DNA of 64,000 nucleotides. Source: Candidatus Chloroploca sp. Khr17 (GTDB lineage Bacteria > Chloroflexota > Chloroflexia > Chloroflexales > Chloroflexaceae). This document shows, piece after piece, positions 8,914 to 17,045 of this stretch. The stretch covers positions 124,001 through 188,000 of the forward strand of contig NZ_RYFF01000004.1 in the NCBI RefSeq assembly GCF_004138165.1, written 5' to 3'. Position 1 is the first letter of the stretch, and each line of letters starts with the position of its first letter. Under the pieces are notes generated by a model. It saw only the letters and a list, made by a program, of their open reading frames with translations. It was not told the DNA's origin and ran no database searches. The translations under genes were made by a program, and so were the position numbers.

Positions 8914-9321
8914 TCAATCTCGGCTTGCTAGCGCATGAGCCTGTATAAACCTGACAATATCGTGGGTTGAAGCGCCAGGGCCAAAGATCTCGGCGATGCC
9001 ATGGTCGGCCTTGAGAACCGCTGCTTCGTTATCTGAGATAATGCCACCAGCCACAACCAGCACATCATCCATACCCTGTTCAGCCAGCAGACGCGTCACT
9101 TTGGGCAACAGGGTCATATGTGCGCCAGAGAGAATTGACAGACCGATGACATCAACATCTTCCTGGAGTGCAGCTTCGACAATCATCTGAGGGGTCTGTT
9201 GCAGACCCGTATAAATAACTTCCATGCCTGCATCGCGTAGTGAGCGGGCAATAACTTTGGCCCCACGATCGTGACCATCGAGACCTGGTTTCGCGACAAG
9301 CACACGGATCTTACGCTCCAT
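8914..9321 (-). CDS. B12-binding (C-terminal) subunit of methylmalonyl-CoA mutase
   Basis: This 135-residue stand-alone cobalamin-binding domain carries the base-off motif DGHDRG (Asp15-x-His17-x-x-Gly20), in which His17 is the lower axial cobalt ligand. The partner motifs LSILSGAH (about residues 58-65) and VVAGGIIS follow. It supplies the cofactor half of a split mutase that interconverts methylmalonyl-CoA and succinyl-CoA; the other half must be encoded elsewhere. The start at 9321 has a near-perfect AGGAGG 6 nt upstream, which makes it better than an in-frame start 57 bp earlier. It is coupled to meaB. A B12 domain of another acyl-CoA mutase such as ethylmalonyl-CoA mutase is possible. 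Confidence 0.88.
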   Translation of the reverse strand: MERKIRVLVAKPGLDGHDRGAKVIARSLRDAGMEVIYTGLQQTPQMIVEAALQEDVDVIGLSILSGAHMTLLPKVTRLLAEQGMDDVLVVAGGIISDNEAAVLKADHGIAEIFGPGASTHDIVRFIQAHALASRD

Positions 9322-9351
9322 GGTGAGCCTCCTGGGTTGGGTAGGGTGAAC

Positions 9352-9458
9352 ATCGTTCGGGAATTCCCGTATGGGCACTAAGACAGGGTTAAGGCTGAAA
9401 CCTTGTCGAACGATACAGCTTCATAATTACAGAGAAGTGCAAGACTGAGGAAATTATA
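9352..9458 (-). promoter_or_regulatory. structured leader and -10 element of the mutase/meaB operon
   Basis: On the minus strand a perfect TATAAT (9453-9458) lies 132 bp upstream of the mutase subunit start, but no good -35 is seen. Between them an 8-bp perfect inverted repeat (9352-9359 and 9407-9414) encloses a second imperfect stem and a 10-bp palindrome (9359-9368). The conserved sequences of a cobalamin riboswitch were not recognised. Function is unknown. Confidence 0.3.
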
Positions 9459-9493
9459 GCATGGCTCTGATGTTCATTGCGAATACCGGCTTT

Positions 9494-9608
9494 CGTAACG
9501 GTTCACACTTCTCCTGGGAGCGCGGGCGGCTCGCCCGCTCTGGTCTGGATGCGGGCGAGCCGCCCGCGCTTCCAGGGTGGTGCTTTACCCGAAGTGTGAA
9601 CCGTTACG
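9494..9608. repeat. 115-bp compound inverted repeat (MITE/REP-like)
   Basis: Outer arms of 17 bp (9494-9510 and 9592-9608) and inner arms of 20 bp (9519-9538 and 9551-9570) are both perfect, so the whole unit can fold into one long interrupted hairpin. The inner arms are extremely GC-rich, unlike the flanks. It lies between the mutase operon and the tRNA promoter and codes for nothing recognisable. It resembles dispersed palindromic elements of Chloroflexales genomes, but no second copy is in the window. Confidence 0.65.
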
Positions 9609-9621
9609 GGCTTTCTACGAT

Positions 9622-9650
9622 TTGCATCTTTGGGCAGGATATGATATACT
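9622..9650 (+). promoter_or_regulatory. promoter of the tRNA-Glu/tRNA-Asp operon
   Basis: TTGCAT (9622-9627), a 17-bp spacer and TATACT (9645-9650) lie 20 bp upstream of the first tRNA. This closely matches the sigma-70 consensus layout. Confidence 0.8.
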
Positions 9651-9670
9651 CCTCGCTGTGATGAGGTTGT

Positions 9671-9747
9671 GGCCCCATCGTCTAGCGGCCTAGGACGCCA
9701 CCCTCTCAAGGTGGAGATCGCGGGTTCGAATCCCGCTGGGGTCACCA
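9671..9747 (+). tRNA. tRNA-Glu (CTC), CCA encoded
   Basis: A complete cloverleaf is readable. The 7-bp acceptor (GGCCCCA with TGGGGTC) contains one G-T pair. The anticodon stem CCACC/GGTGG encloses the loop CTCTCAA with anticodon CTC, and the T arm contains GGTTCGAATCC. The 3' CCA is encoded. It shares a promoter with the downstream tRNA-Asp. Confidence 0.95.
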
Positions 9748-9760
9748 ACAAATAAATCCT

Positions 9761-9836
9761 GGACCCGTGGTGTAGCGGTTAACATGTGGCCCTGTCAAGG
9801 CCAAGAGCGCGGGTTCGAATCCCGTCGGGTCCGCCA
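9761..9836 (+). tRNA. tRNA-Asp (GTC), CCA encoded
   Basis: The acceptor GGACCCG/CGGGTCC is perfect. The anticodon loop CTGTCAA gives anticodon GTC, and the T arm GGTTCGAATCC and the CCA tail are encoded. It lies 13 bp after tRNA-Glu and is followed by a terminator. Confidence 0.95.
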
Positions 9837-9846
9837 ACCAGGTAGC

Positions 9847-9876
9847 AAAACGCTCAGAGTAAACTCTGAGCGTTTT
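9847..9876. terminator. terminator after tRNA-Asp (probably bidirectional)
   Basis: A 13-bp perfect inverted repeat (9847-9859 and 9864-9876) with a TAAA loop has A-rich and T-rich outer ends (AAAA...TTTT). It can therefore serve the tRNA operon on the plus strand and the type VII operon ending at 9880 on the minus strand. Confidence 0.85.
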
Positions 9877-9879
9877 GTG

Positions 9880-10554
9880 TTATGCCTCTTCCCCGCTTTC
9901 GACATGACCAGTGACCATCTGGATGCGCAAGGTCGGCCCGGCATCGCCAGGGATAATGCGATCACCGTCGCGAAGCGGCACCATCGTCGCTGGGGGCAAG
10001 CGTTCTTGGTTGAGAAAGGTGGCAAGATCGGTACGCCGGGTGGCGATTGACCATCCCCCATGGGCCTCAGGACCGATGTCACAGTGGGCTTCCCGTGACA
10101 CATAGGCATAGGCTGAGGTACGCTGGGCAAGACGTGCCAGTTCCGCCTGATATGATCCAGGGTTCAGAAGTGCCATCATATGGAAGCACCAGGCTCGGGT
10201 CAAGGCAAGACGATGCTGCGGCAGGGTAATGGTGCTTCCATCAGGCAAACTGAGCAGACAGGCGACCTGACGGGTCAGCGCTTGCTCGGTCAACCAGAGA
10301 TGGGTACCACTTCGTATGCCGTGAATGCTCAGAAGTGCCTTGCTCGGCAAGACTGGGCCATCAATGGCGCTGTTGCGGAGTTGGTACCGATGCATGTGAG
10401 CCGTACGATCATGGGTGGGAAGGCCACACCCGTGCGCCAAGAGAGGGATCAGTTGCACTGGGGGGCTGTCTTCACAGACAACAGTCGTTGTCTGCTCTTG
10501 CCCTTCAACGAGCCAGTGCAGCGTAACAGTAAGGCTTTCACGCCGTGCTTGCAT
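9880..10554 (-). CDS. YukD-like ubiquitin-fold plus FHA domain protein, type VII secretion
   Basis: This 224-residue protein has two parts. Residues about 5-88 resemble the YukD/EsaB ubiquitin-like fold of T7SS, with strand pattern LTVTLHWLVEG, YQLRNS and LSIHGIRSGTHLWL. Residues about 95-215 resemble an FHA phosphothreonine-binding domain, with the SR.H core (YVSREAH) and a terminal LRDGDRI strand. In Firmicutes the FHA modules sit at the N-terminus of EssC and YukD is separate. Here the FHA is fused to YukD instead and follows the motor gene by 15 bp. AAAGGAAG precedes the ATG at 10554. It is likely a cytoplasmic assembly or regulatory component. The family assignment is from motif pattern only. 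Confidence 0.6.
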   Translation of the reverse strand: MQARRESLTVTLHWLVEGQEQTTTVVCEDSPPVQLIPLLAHGCGLPTHDRTAHMHRYQLRNSAIDGPVLPSKALLSIHGIRSGTHLWLTEQALTRQVACLLSLPDGSTITLPQHRLALTRAWCFHMMALLNPGSYQAELARLAQRTSAYAYVSREAHCDIGPEAHGGWSIATRRTDLATFLNQERLPPATMVPLRDGDRIIPGDAGPTLRIQMVTGHVESGEEA

Positions 10555-10569
10555 CTCACTTCCTTTCGG

Positions 10570-13500
10570 TCAAACCCGGGCAAGCTGGAGAAGCTGATGC
10601 TCGTCTTCTCTGACCAGAAGGGCGCGTCCTGGAGGTTGCTCGGCGCTACGTTGATCGCTCAGGGGGAGGGCGACCCCCAGGAGGCGGGTGCCCGGATCAT
10701 ACCGGCCAGGCCAGAGAATAAGGCCGGAACGCCCCGCATCCAGCGCACGTAGAAGGTTATCATCAGCATAGGCCACACTGGCGGCGAGTAGCAGATGCTC
10801 ACCATAACGACCGCCAACCTGGATCATTTCGCCCAGCGTATCGAGCAGATTGGGGCTACCACCATAACTCTGCGCAAACTGGGTGCGCATACGCTCGCGG
10901 CAAAGGTTGTAGTCATCAATGAGGACAAGTCGTCGGGGCGGTGAAGCGGCCGTCCGTGCTGCGATGAGATCGATCCTCAGCGCACCCGCTCCAGGTTCAT
11001 CATCCGCATAGAAACGGGTATGGGCCAGTTCACGCAGCGCAGATAGGTTGCTCCGCGGGCCATCAAGGATGTACAGGCCCAGTTCAGCGGGATCGTGATG
11101 GGCAGTCAGTTGATGCACGATCAGGTGGAGCAGGCTCGTTTTACCACTACGCCGGGGACCAATAACAAGGGCATGAGGAGTTTCACTATCCAGCGCCAGC
11201 CACGCAGTATGAAGATTACGGCTTTCGCGACCAACAGGAAGCACCAGCTCACTGTGCGCATGTGCGGGTGGCATTGGCGTGGCAAGGGTAGCAACAGTGA
11301 TGCGCTCGGGGAGCAACTCAACACGCATTGGTTCGGGATCAGAGCTTCTTCTTGCGCCCCAGAACGTAGCCAGATACGTCACATAATCGCGCACCTCACT
11401 GGTGAGATCAGGCTCGAATGGACTTGCCTCGCGTTCGGCGACGCCGGTTGGGGCCAAAGCCATAGAAGGAAGGGCAACCTGGAGATCCAGCGCTCCATAG
11501 TCGGGATGCGCCACCAGAGCACGTCCAGGCTGACCAGGAGGTAGCGGCGTTGTCACCCGTGTGCCGAGCAATTCGCTATAGTCGTGAAGCTCGGGCTGAC
11601 GGAGCGTCAGGCGATGCTCAATCAAAGCTAACAAACGATAGCTCAGGTCAGCGGCACGATCGGCACTTATGACCAGATGCATACCACAGGATCGTCCGAG
11701 GCGCGCCAGGCGGATCAGGGTTGCCAACAGTTCATCGTCACCACCCTGTTCGCCAAATTCTTCACGGAGAACCGCGAGCTTATCAATGACAACCAGAAGT
11801 TCTGGGAGAACGATACCCGTCCGCAGCCGGTAGGCCGCGAGATCAGCCGCATCGGCAGCGCGCAAAAGCTCTTGTCGTTCACGAAGCGTCGTATCCAACA
11901 TGCGCAGGAGGCGACGCACCCGTTCAACTTCACGAGCTTGCAAATGGTCACCAACATGCGGGAGACCAATGAGAGAACCGAGACCCTGACCACCCGCATC
12001 AACCAGGTAACACCAGAGCGCCTGGGGCGCAAAGGTCTGGGCCAGACTCAGCACGAGCGTACGCAGCAGCGTTGTTTTACCACTGCCGGGAGCCCCTACC
12101 AGAGCCACATGTCCAGTCGCAAAGTCAAAGGCAAAAGGTTGGCGGCGACACTCCTGGGGCACATCAAGCAAGCCAACAGGTGCCGCCTGCCATTGCGCTT
12201 GCCCAGATGCTTCGCTTGATGCAAGAGACGTTGGCTCAGCAACCAGTGCTCTGAGGGTCAGACGGAGGGGGAGCGGCGGTTGCAAGATGGGTTGCGGTAG
12301 CCAGCCAGGGTAGGCGGGGTCCATTGTGCTGCTAGCCGTGCGGAGGGCACGAACGAGCAGATCGAGGTCTGTTTCGCGTTCGGTTAAAGGGCCGGGATGC
12401 CCTGGAGCAACCGGTTGTTCCTGGCCGTTGCGCAAGAAACTCACGCGGGGGCCGTGTATCCCAGGCTCAGTGGGCTGATAGACTCCGGTAACGACGGCGA
12501 CCTGGAGGGGCCGCACTTCGCCGCCTGAGCGCATATAGGCTCGTCCAGGCAAATCAGTGGTCAAGAAGGCCGCATCAGGCTTGAGCAACATCGTGCGACT
12601 ATCTTCCGCATTGCCCAAGCGCAGAGCGACAAAGAAACTCAATTGGCTCCGAATCTCATCAGTAACGGCACGCGAAGGTTGCTGTGTTGCGAGCAGCAGA
12701 TGCACACCGAGGCTGCGACCCTGTTTGACAACCCGAATTAACTCGGCCACAAAGTCTGGATAGGTGCGCGCTAATTCGTCAAACTCATCAACAACAATCA
12801 GCAGATTGGGCAAAGGTGGCAGACCCTGGCTCGCAGCGAGCACACGATAATCGCGGATATTTTCAACCTTGACCTCGTGGGTGGTAGCCATGGCTTTGAG
12901 CAAACTTTTGCGGCGTCGCAACTCACTTTTGATCGACGTCACGGCGCGTTCGGCCATACGGCCCTCGAGATCAGTGACGAGACCTGCGGTATGGGGAAGG
13001 GGTTCAAACATCATCAGAGCCGCCCCGCCCTTGAAATCAATCAAGAGCAACTGCAAGCGTTCGGGGCTATGGGTGGCACACAGCGCAGCAACGATTGTTT
13101 GCAGCAACACACTCTTGCCTGCACCGGTTGCCCCGGCGATAATACCGTGCGGCCCATGACGGCCTTCATTGAGATCGAGACAGACCGGCACGCCATCCGC
13201 GCCAGCACCGATTGGAACATCGGGATGCCACGCCAGAGGCAATGGTTTTGACCAAGCTGCGGGTGGCGTCAGACTCAGTTCATTGCGGATACCAAGCAAA
13301 TCAAAGAGTCTGACGCTACGCGGAAGATCCTGTGCGCCACCACGTTCGAGCAAACGAATGCCTGCGAGGCGGCGTGCGAGCTGATCACTTATGGCAAGTG
13401 CAACCTGATCGGGCGTAAAACGCCCACGGGGCCACTGTTCGCCACTGCGAACCCAACGACCACCGTAGGCATCCAGTTCCAGCATCGCGGCACAATCTTC

Positions 13501-14583
13501 GGGGATCTGATGCCACGCCGCGACCAGCAAAAGGCAGACCATACCGAGAGAGGCACCATGGCGAATAACCTCGGCCAGCGCAGGGTATGTCTGAGGCAAA
13601 TCGGCCCCATCGATCAACAAAAGGATCCGCGGTTCTTGTTGTGATAAGGGATTGGCCCCGGGACTCTGCTCACGGCGCCGACTGAGTTGATCAAGTAACT
13701 CACTTCCCAGGGCACCAATAGTTCCAGGTGAAGTGGCAAGCATGCGCTTGCCAGGGGCAGAATCATTGCCCAACGGAATCGTATGGGGAAGCCAGCGGAG
13801 CCATTCCCATTCATCGGCGGTCGCAGCCGGACAAAACAGAGCGACGCGGAGATCACCCGGAGCGTGCAACACCACTGCTTGCCAGAGCAGAGCACGTATG
13901 AGGGCACTGGCAGCAACACGAGAACCTGCCACGGCAAGCGAACCGAGCGTGCCAAGCGGCACCGTGATAGGCACCTGGCGCAGGGTTGCATATTCAGTGG
14001 CAATCCGGTAGAGACGCTGATCGACCATACCATCACGCGTGGGGGGAGGAACACAGGCCTGACTAGAGGCTGGTATGCTGCCAATCCCCACCCGCAGATC
14101 GAGAAAATCATCATCGCTGATACGACGCTCCCACAATCGTGGCTCAGGCCTCGCCTCACCGCTACCCGCAATGAGCAAGAGTTCGTTGGTCTCGGGATGA
14201 AGATAGCATCGCGCAGTGCGTTCCTGGTCATAGAGGCGACGCAGGCGTGTCCGCCCCGCTTCCAGCTGATCTTCAAAAAGATCAGTGCGGCTGCGATGAA
14301 CAGCAGCCGCATGACGAGCCTTAACGCGATGCTGATGCAAGCCCAGACCAAGACCGAGCAGGGCCATTGTTCCGGTTGGCAAAGCAACCAGCAACGGATT
14401 GCCACCGGCGAGGCTCGCGGTACCGGCAAAAACACCAGCCCCGGCAAGTGGCAACAGCATCGGCAACAGATCAGGCTGTCCGCTTTGCGGCGGATCAGGC
14501 GGCTCGGGCAAATCAACGGTTTCGCAGGGCCAGTGAGGGCGAATCCGGGGAGGACGATTAAAGATCTGGTAGGTCATGCGCAT
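10570..14583 (-). CDS. eccC: type VII secretion motor ATPase, EccC/EssC-like (FtsK/SpoIIIE family)
   Basis: The 1337-residue protein is the T7SS motor. After a short cytoplasmic start with the EccC-like IFNRPPRIRP, two TM helices lie around residues 45-90. Three tandem FtsK/SpoIIIE ATPase domains follow, with P-loops GATGAGKS (484-491, D1), GAPGSGKT (D2, Lys836) and GPRRSGKT (D3, Lys1148). D1 looks intact, with DFKGGAALMM and VVDEFDEL. The start at 14583 has CAGGAA just upstream; the open frame extends a further 234 bp but only over the upstream gene. EccC recognises C-terminal signals of WXG100 partners and powers export across the cytoplasmic membrane. It lacks the N-terminal FHA pair of Firmicutes EssC. 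It sits between two genes 10 and 15 bp away, so it is clearly part of an operon. Confidence 0.88.
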   Translation of the reverse strand: MRMTYQIFNRPPRIRPHWPCETVDLPEPPDPPQSGQPDLLPMLLPLAGAGVFAGTASLAGGNPLLVALPTGTMALLGLGLGLHQHRVKARHAAAVHRSRTDLFEDQLEAGRTRLRRLYDQERTARCYLHPETNELLLIAGSGEARPEPRLWERRISDDDFLDLRVGIGSIPASSQACVPPPTRDGMVDQRLYRIATEYATLRQVPITVPLGTLGSLAVAGSRVAASALIRALLWQAVVLHAPGDLRVALFCPAATADEWEWLRWLPHTIPLGNDSAPGKRMLATSPGTIGALGSELLDQLSRRREQSPGANPLSQQEPRILLLIDGADLPQTYPALAEVIRHGASLGMVCLLLVAAWHQIPEDCAAMLELDAYGGRWVRSGEQWPRGRFTPDQVALAISDQLARRLAGIRLLERGGAQDLPRSVRLFDLLGIRNELSLTPPAAWSKPLPLAWHPDVPIGAGADGVPVCLDLNEGRHGPHGIIAGATGAGKSVLLQTIVAALCATHSPERLQLLLIDFKGGAALMMFEPLPHTAGLVTDLEGRMAERAVTSIKSELRRRKSLLKAMATTHEVKVENIRDYRVLAASQGLPPLPNLLIVVDEFDELARTYPDFVAELIRVVKQGRSLGVHLLLATQQPSRAVTDEIRSQLSFFVALRLGNAEDSRTMLLKPDAAFLTTDLPGRAYMRSGGEVRPLQVAVVTGVYQPTEPGIHGPRVSFLRNGQEQPVAPGHPGPLTERETDLDLLVRALRTASSTMDPAYPGWLPQPILQPPLPLRLTLRALVAEPTSLASSEASGQAQWQAAPVGLLDVPQECRRQPFAFDFATGHVALVGAPGSGKTTLLRTLVLSLAQTFAPQALWCYLVDAGGQGLGSLIGLPHVGDHLQAREVERVRRLLRMLDTTLRERQELLRAADAADLAAYRLRTGIVLPELLVVIDKLAVLREEFGEQGGDDELLATLIRLARLGRSCGMHLVISADRAADLSYRLLALIEHRLTLRQPELHDYSELLGTRVTTPLPPGQPGRALVAHPDYGALDLQVALPSMALAPTGVAEREASPFEPDLTSEVRDYVTYLATFWGARRSSDPEPMRVELLPERITVATLATPMPPAHAHSELVLPVGRESRNLHTAWLALDSETPHALVIGPRRSGKTSLLHLIVHQLTAHHDPAELGLYILDGPRSNLSALRELAHTRFYADDEPGAGALRIDLIAARTAASPPRRLVLIDDYNLCRERMRTQFAQSYGGSPNLLDTLGEMIQVGGRYGEHLLLAASVAYADDNLLRALDAGRSGLILWPGRYDPGTRLLGVALPLSDQRSAEQPPGRALLVREDEHQLLQLARV

Positions 14584-14593
14584 AGGTTCCTGC

Positions 14594-14983
14594 TCAAGGT
14601 TTCTTTGCCAATTGGCGTTCACGCTCACGTTCGCGCTCACGCGCTTCTTCCTCTTCACGTTCACGTTCCTGGCGTTCCCACTCGGCGCGATCACGTACAC
14701 GGCGAACCTGTTCATCGTAAGCTTCGGCATCAGCGCGAGCCAGACAATTGGCCGCATCGCGGCAATCGCCTGCAAGCTGACCCGCATCGAGGTTCTGGGA
14801 ATGGCGTTGATGGTCAAAGAAGCTACGATGGCTTCCTAGCCAGACCTGGCAAGCATCGCTTCCCAGCCTTGTGCAATCACCAATAGTGCTTTCGATCGTG
14901 TCAGCAGCATAGCGCAGGGCAAAGATAGCGGCCCCGGCAGCGCCGTGATCCCAACGAACATCATCATAATTGGGTCGTTCCAT
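14594..14983 (-). CDS. WXG100-like protein with charged Arg/Glu-rich tail
   Basis: The 129-residue protein forms a predicted helical hairpin whose turn contains W48-L49-G50 (CQVWLGSHRSFF), the WXG position of ESAT-6-like proteins. After residue 95 comes a highly charged segment of R and E repeats, likely one long helix or coiled coil. WXG100 proteins are exported as dimers by T7SS and normally end near residue 100, so the tail is an extension. Four cysteines (37, 45 and two near residues 73 and 79) are unusual for the family. It lies 10 bp before the motor gene. A structural adaptor or a substrate are both possible. Confidence 0.55.
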   Translation of the reverse strand: MERPNYDDVRWDHGAAGAAIFALRYAADTIESTIGDCTRLGSDACQVWLGSHRSFFDHQRHSQNLDAGQLAGDCRDAANCLARADAEAYDEQVRRVRDRAEWERQEREREEEEARERERERERQLAKKP

Positions 14984-15138
14984 AGTTGTTTGCTCTCTAC
15001 GGCCAGCTAGGTTGGTTTTCGCGAGTCCAAGCGTGATGGCGGGATGCGTTGGGTCTCTATCGGCCTTCTTCGCTGGAACAAACCTGTGATGTGAGCTTGT
15101 TCCAGCGAAGGCAAGACTCCTTAACTTCCTGGTATTCT

Positions 15139-15203
15139 GGAGTGCCGGCTTCAGCCGGCTAAAGCCGGCACTCCCTTCGGCAGCAGAGCAGAAAACGTAC
15201 GTT
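15139..15203. repeat. dispersed palindromic repeat, copy 1
   Basis: A 12-bp perfect inverted repeat (15139-15150 and 15163-15174) is followed by a 23-nt tail (15181-15203). The same architecture and the same tail, with one base change, recur at 39603-39673. It lies in the 229-bp gap inside the T7SS operon, where it may act as a hairpin between the lipase and the second WXG gene. Confidence 0.7.
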
Positions 15204-15212
15204 ACTCACGAC

Positions 15213-17033
15213 TTACCTTGATGGGCCTAGTGAAGGCGGCGTTGGTGTTGGCACGGGCACGGGTGTTGGCACGGGCACGGGTGTTGGCACGGGCACAACA
15301 ACATTCCAGGCAAACGACTCCGGCGTTGGCATCAGGTTTTCGGAAGCTTCGAGGTTGAAGGGCACTGGCGTGGGCCTGGGGCCAGGGCCAGGCGGCGGTG
15401 GTGCGGGTGCAGGCAACGGGGCAAGTTCGAGCAGATCGCTATAGGCGCGATAACTGATGCTCGCAACCTCGTAAGGCGCGATCTGGAGTTCGTAAGGCAG
15501 ATCCTGATATTTGCTGACATCCCCATAGCTGGTATGGGCCTGGATGGGATCATCAATAGAGTAATTGTTGAGCATGATGATATTCTCGTATCCACTATGA
15601 CCAGCCCCGACACTCAGGGCCAGCGCATCGTCAGAGTCAACATAATGGCGTTCGATCGTGTGCGCAAACGGATCATCATCTTCGTCGGGTTGCTGATCAG
15701 CACCGGCGGGGCCATTCGGTCGTACCATGCCCAGGGTAATGAGCGAAGCACAGACAATGCCTGCTTCTTGCATCCGTTGGCGTACTTCGGGATCGTTGCG
15801 CAAGAGCATACACATGCCACCGCCCATGCTGTGGCCTTCGAGATGCAGCCTGCTCCCAGGTGGGATGCGTTCGAGGGCTGCAAGGAACCGTGCCTTAACC
15901 TGCAGATAGTAGGCGTTCGTTTCGGTCAGGTTCATAGAGGTCTGGATGACAGCAGTGAGATTATTGGCAGCACCGGGCTTGTGGGGATCAAGCCCAGCAA
16001 AACTGATCCGATAGTCACCCGTGGCGTCATTGAGCCGCTCAAGACGAACCTGCTCATACGGCCAGTAGCTGATGCCACAGTGATCGCCAAAACGAGCATC
16101 GGCGATCAGCGGGTGAAAGTGTGCTTCGGGAACACCACCGGCGCTGAGTTCGAAGGCCTGGGTCACACTGACATTGAGGACACCCTCTTCGGCATCAATC
16201 AGGTATTCAGCGGAGGTTTCGTCACGGGCCTCAATCGTCTTGCCCAGTTGCTGACTCAGATTCAGCGAAAGTTGATCAAGTTGGGTGGCGATCAAGAGAA
16301 AGAGTTGAGGATGCAGGTGGGCTTGACTCTCGTACCAGAAGCCCTGGTGCAACAGATCAAGCATATCCCCGGTCTCTTGCACATCTTCGTAGGCCCAGCG
16401 TGGGCCATTGCCAAAGGTCGTGAGGAAGATGGTCTCGAGGCCACAATGAACCAACCCCAAGGCCAGGAACTGGGTCAAGGCAGGTGTGAGCAAGGGAAAC
16501 GCAGGACCGACCCACTCCAGCGACAGATTGAGGCTTGTCACAAGCAGCAACAAGCGCAGGCCAATCCAGTTCCAATGCAACTCTTCGTAGGTGGCGACAA
16601 TCTCACCAAGGGTAAAATCCACCCCAAAAAAGACCGGTTGGTCGGCTCCCTGCTCCCAGAGGGTCTGGGCTATCAACATCAGGGCACCGTCAAAACCATG
16701 CTGATCGTAGTGATGACTGAGCACCCGCAGACCATTGTGCATCGTCTCGACAAGTGAGCGACCTCCGCCCAGGGCCGTATCGGCGATGGCAAAGCCATGG
16801 GCGATCTGTCCTGTCCACGACGCAAGTTCAGCTTCGCGGCGTGCGAGTTGTAAGAGGCGAGCCGGAAGATCGGGCATGCCACCAGGGGCAGGGAACTCGG
16901 TGCAGCGGGCCAGACATGGGCCAAGAGCTGCATCAAGCCGACGCGCCTCATCTTCGAGACGTGCAGCCGCATCATTGCCGCCACGAGCGTAGATGGTGAG
17001 CAACGGAGGACGAGCTGAGCTAGTCGTGAGCAT
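15213..17033 (-). CDS. probable type VII-secreted lipase: WXG-like N-terminus, class 3 lipase domain, Pro-rich tail
   Basis: The 606-residue protein has no Sec signal. Residues about 20-90 form a helical region with W73-T74-G75 followed by a GFAIAD segment, a layout seen in T7SS substrates. A middle hydrophobic region lies at about 155-215. The C-terminal half is an alpha/beta hydrolase with LEGHSMGGG (nucleophile Ser402), probable acid Asp468 or Asp469, and His500 in QAHTSYGD, as in class 3 lipases. The end (about 535-606) is rich in proline with repeats of VPVPTP. The gene follows the EspG-like gene by 12 bp and precedes the WXG-like and motor genes, so export by this system is a strong inference. 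Substrate is unknown. No obvious separate immunity gene is next to it. Confidence 0.7.
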   Translation of the reverse strand: MLTTSSARPPLLTIYARGGNDAAARLEDEARRLDAALGPCLARCTEFPAPGGMPDLPARLLQLARREAELASWTGQIAHGFAIADTALGGGRSLVETMHNGLRVLSHHYDQHGFDGALMLIAQTLWEQGADQPVFFGVDFTLGEIVATYEELHWNWIGLRLLLLVTSLNLSLEWVGPAFPLLTPALTQFLALGLVHCGLETIFLTTFGNGPRWAYEDVQETGDMLDLLHQGFWYESQAHLHPQLFLLIATQLDQLSLNLSQQLGKTIEARDETSAEYLIDAEEGVLNVSVTQAFELSAGGVPEAHFHPLIADARFGDHCGISYWPYEQVRLERLNDATGDYRISFAGLDPHKPGAANNLTAVIQTSMNLTETNAYYLQVKARFLAALERIPPGSRLHLEGHSMGGGMCMLLRNDPEVRQRMQEAGIVCASLITLGMVRPNGPAGADQQPDEDDDPFAHTIERHYVDSDDALALSVGAGHSGYENIIMLNNYSIDDPIQAHTSYGDVSKYQDLPYELQIAPYEVASISYRAYSDLLELAPLPAPAPPPPGPGPRPTPVPFNLEASENLMPTPESFAWNVVVPVPTPVPVPTPVPVPTPTPPSLGPSR

Positions 17034-17045
17034 CGAAGAATCTCC

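Noticed and set aside
9352-9458. cobalamin riboswitch before the mutase genes
   Set aside because: The conserved B12-box and stem elements could not be found in this short leader.
9461-9661. 66-aa frame across the palindrome before the tRNAs
   Set aside because: It consists of repeat sequence and tRNA promoter; no ribosome-binding site.
13783-14886. 367-aa plus-strand frame over the motor gene start
   Set aside because: It is a shadow of the motor and WXG genes, spans their junction, and has no recognisable fold or ribosome-binding site.
15534-16757. 407-aa plus-strand frame over the lipase gene
   Set aside because: It is antisense to a gene with a clear catalytic triad; it shows no motif.
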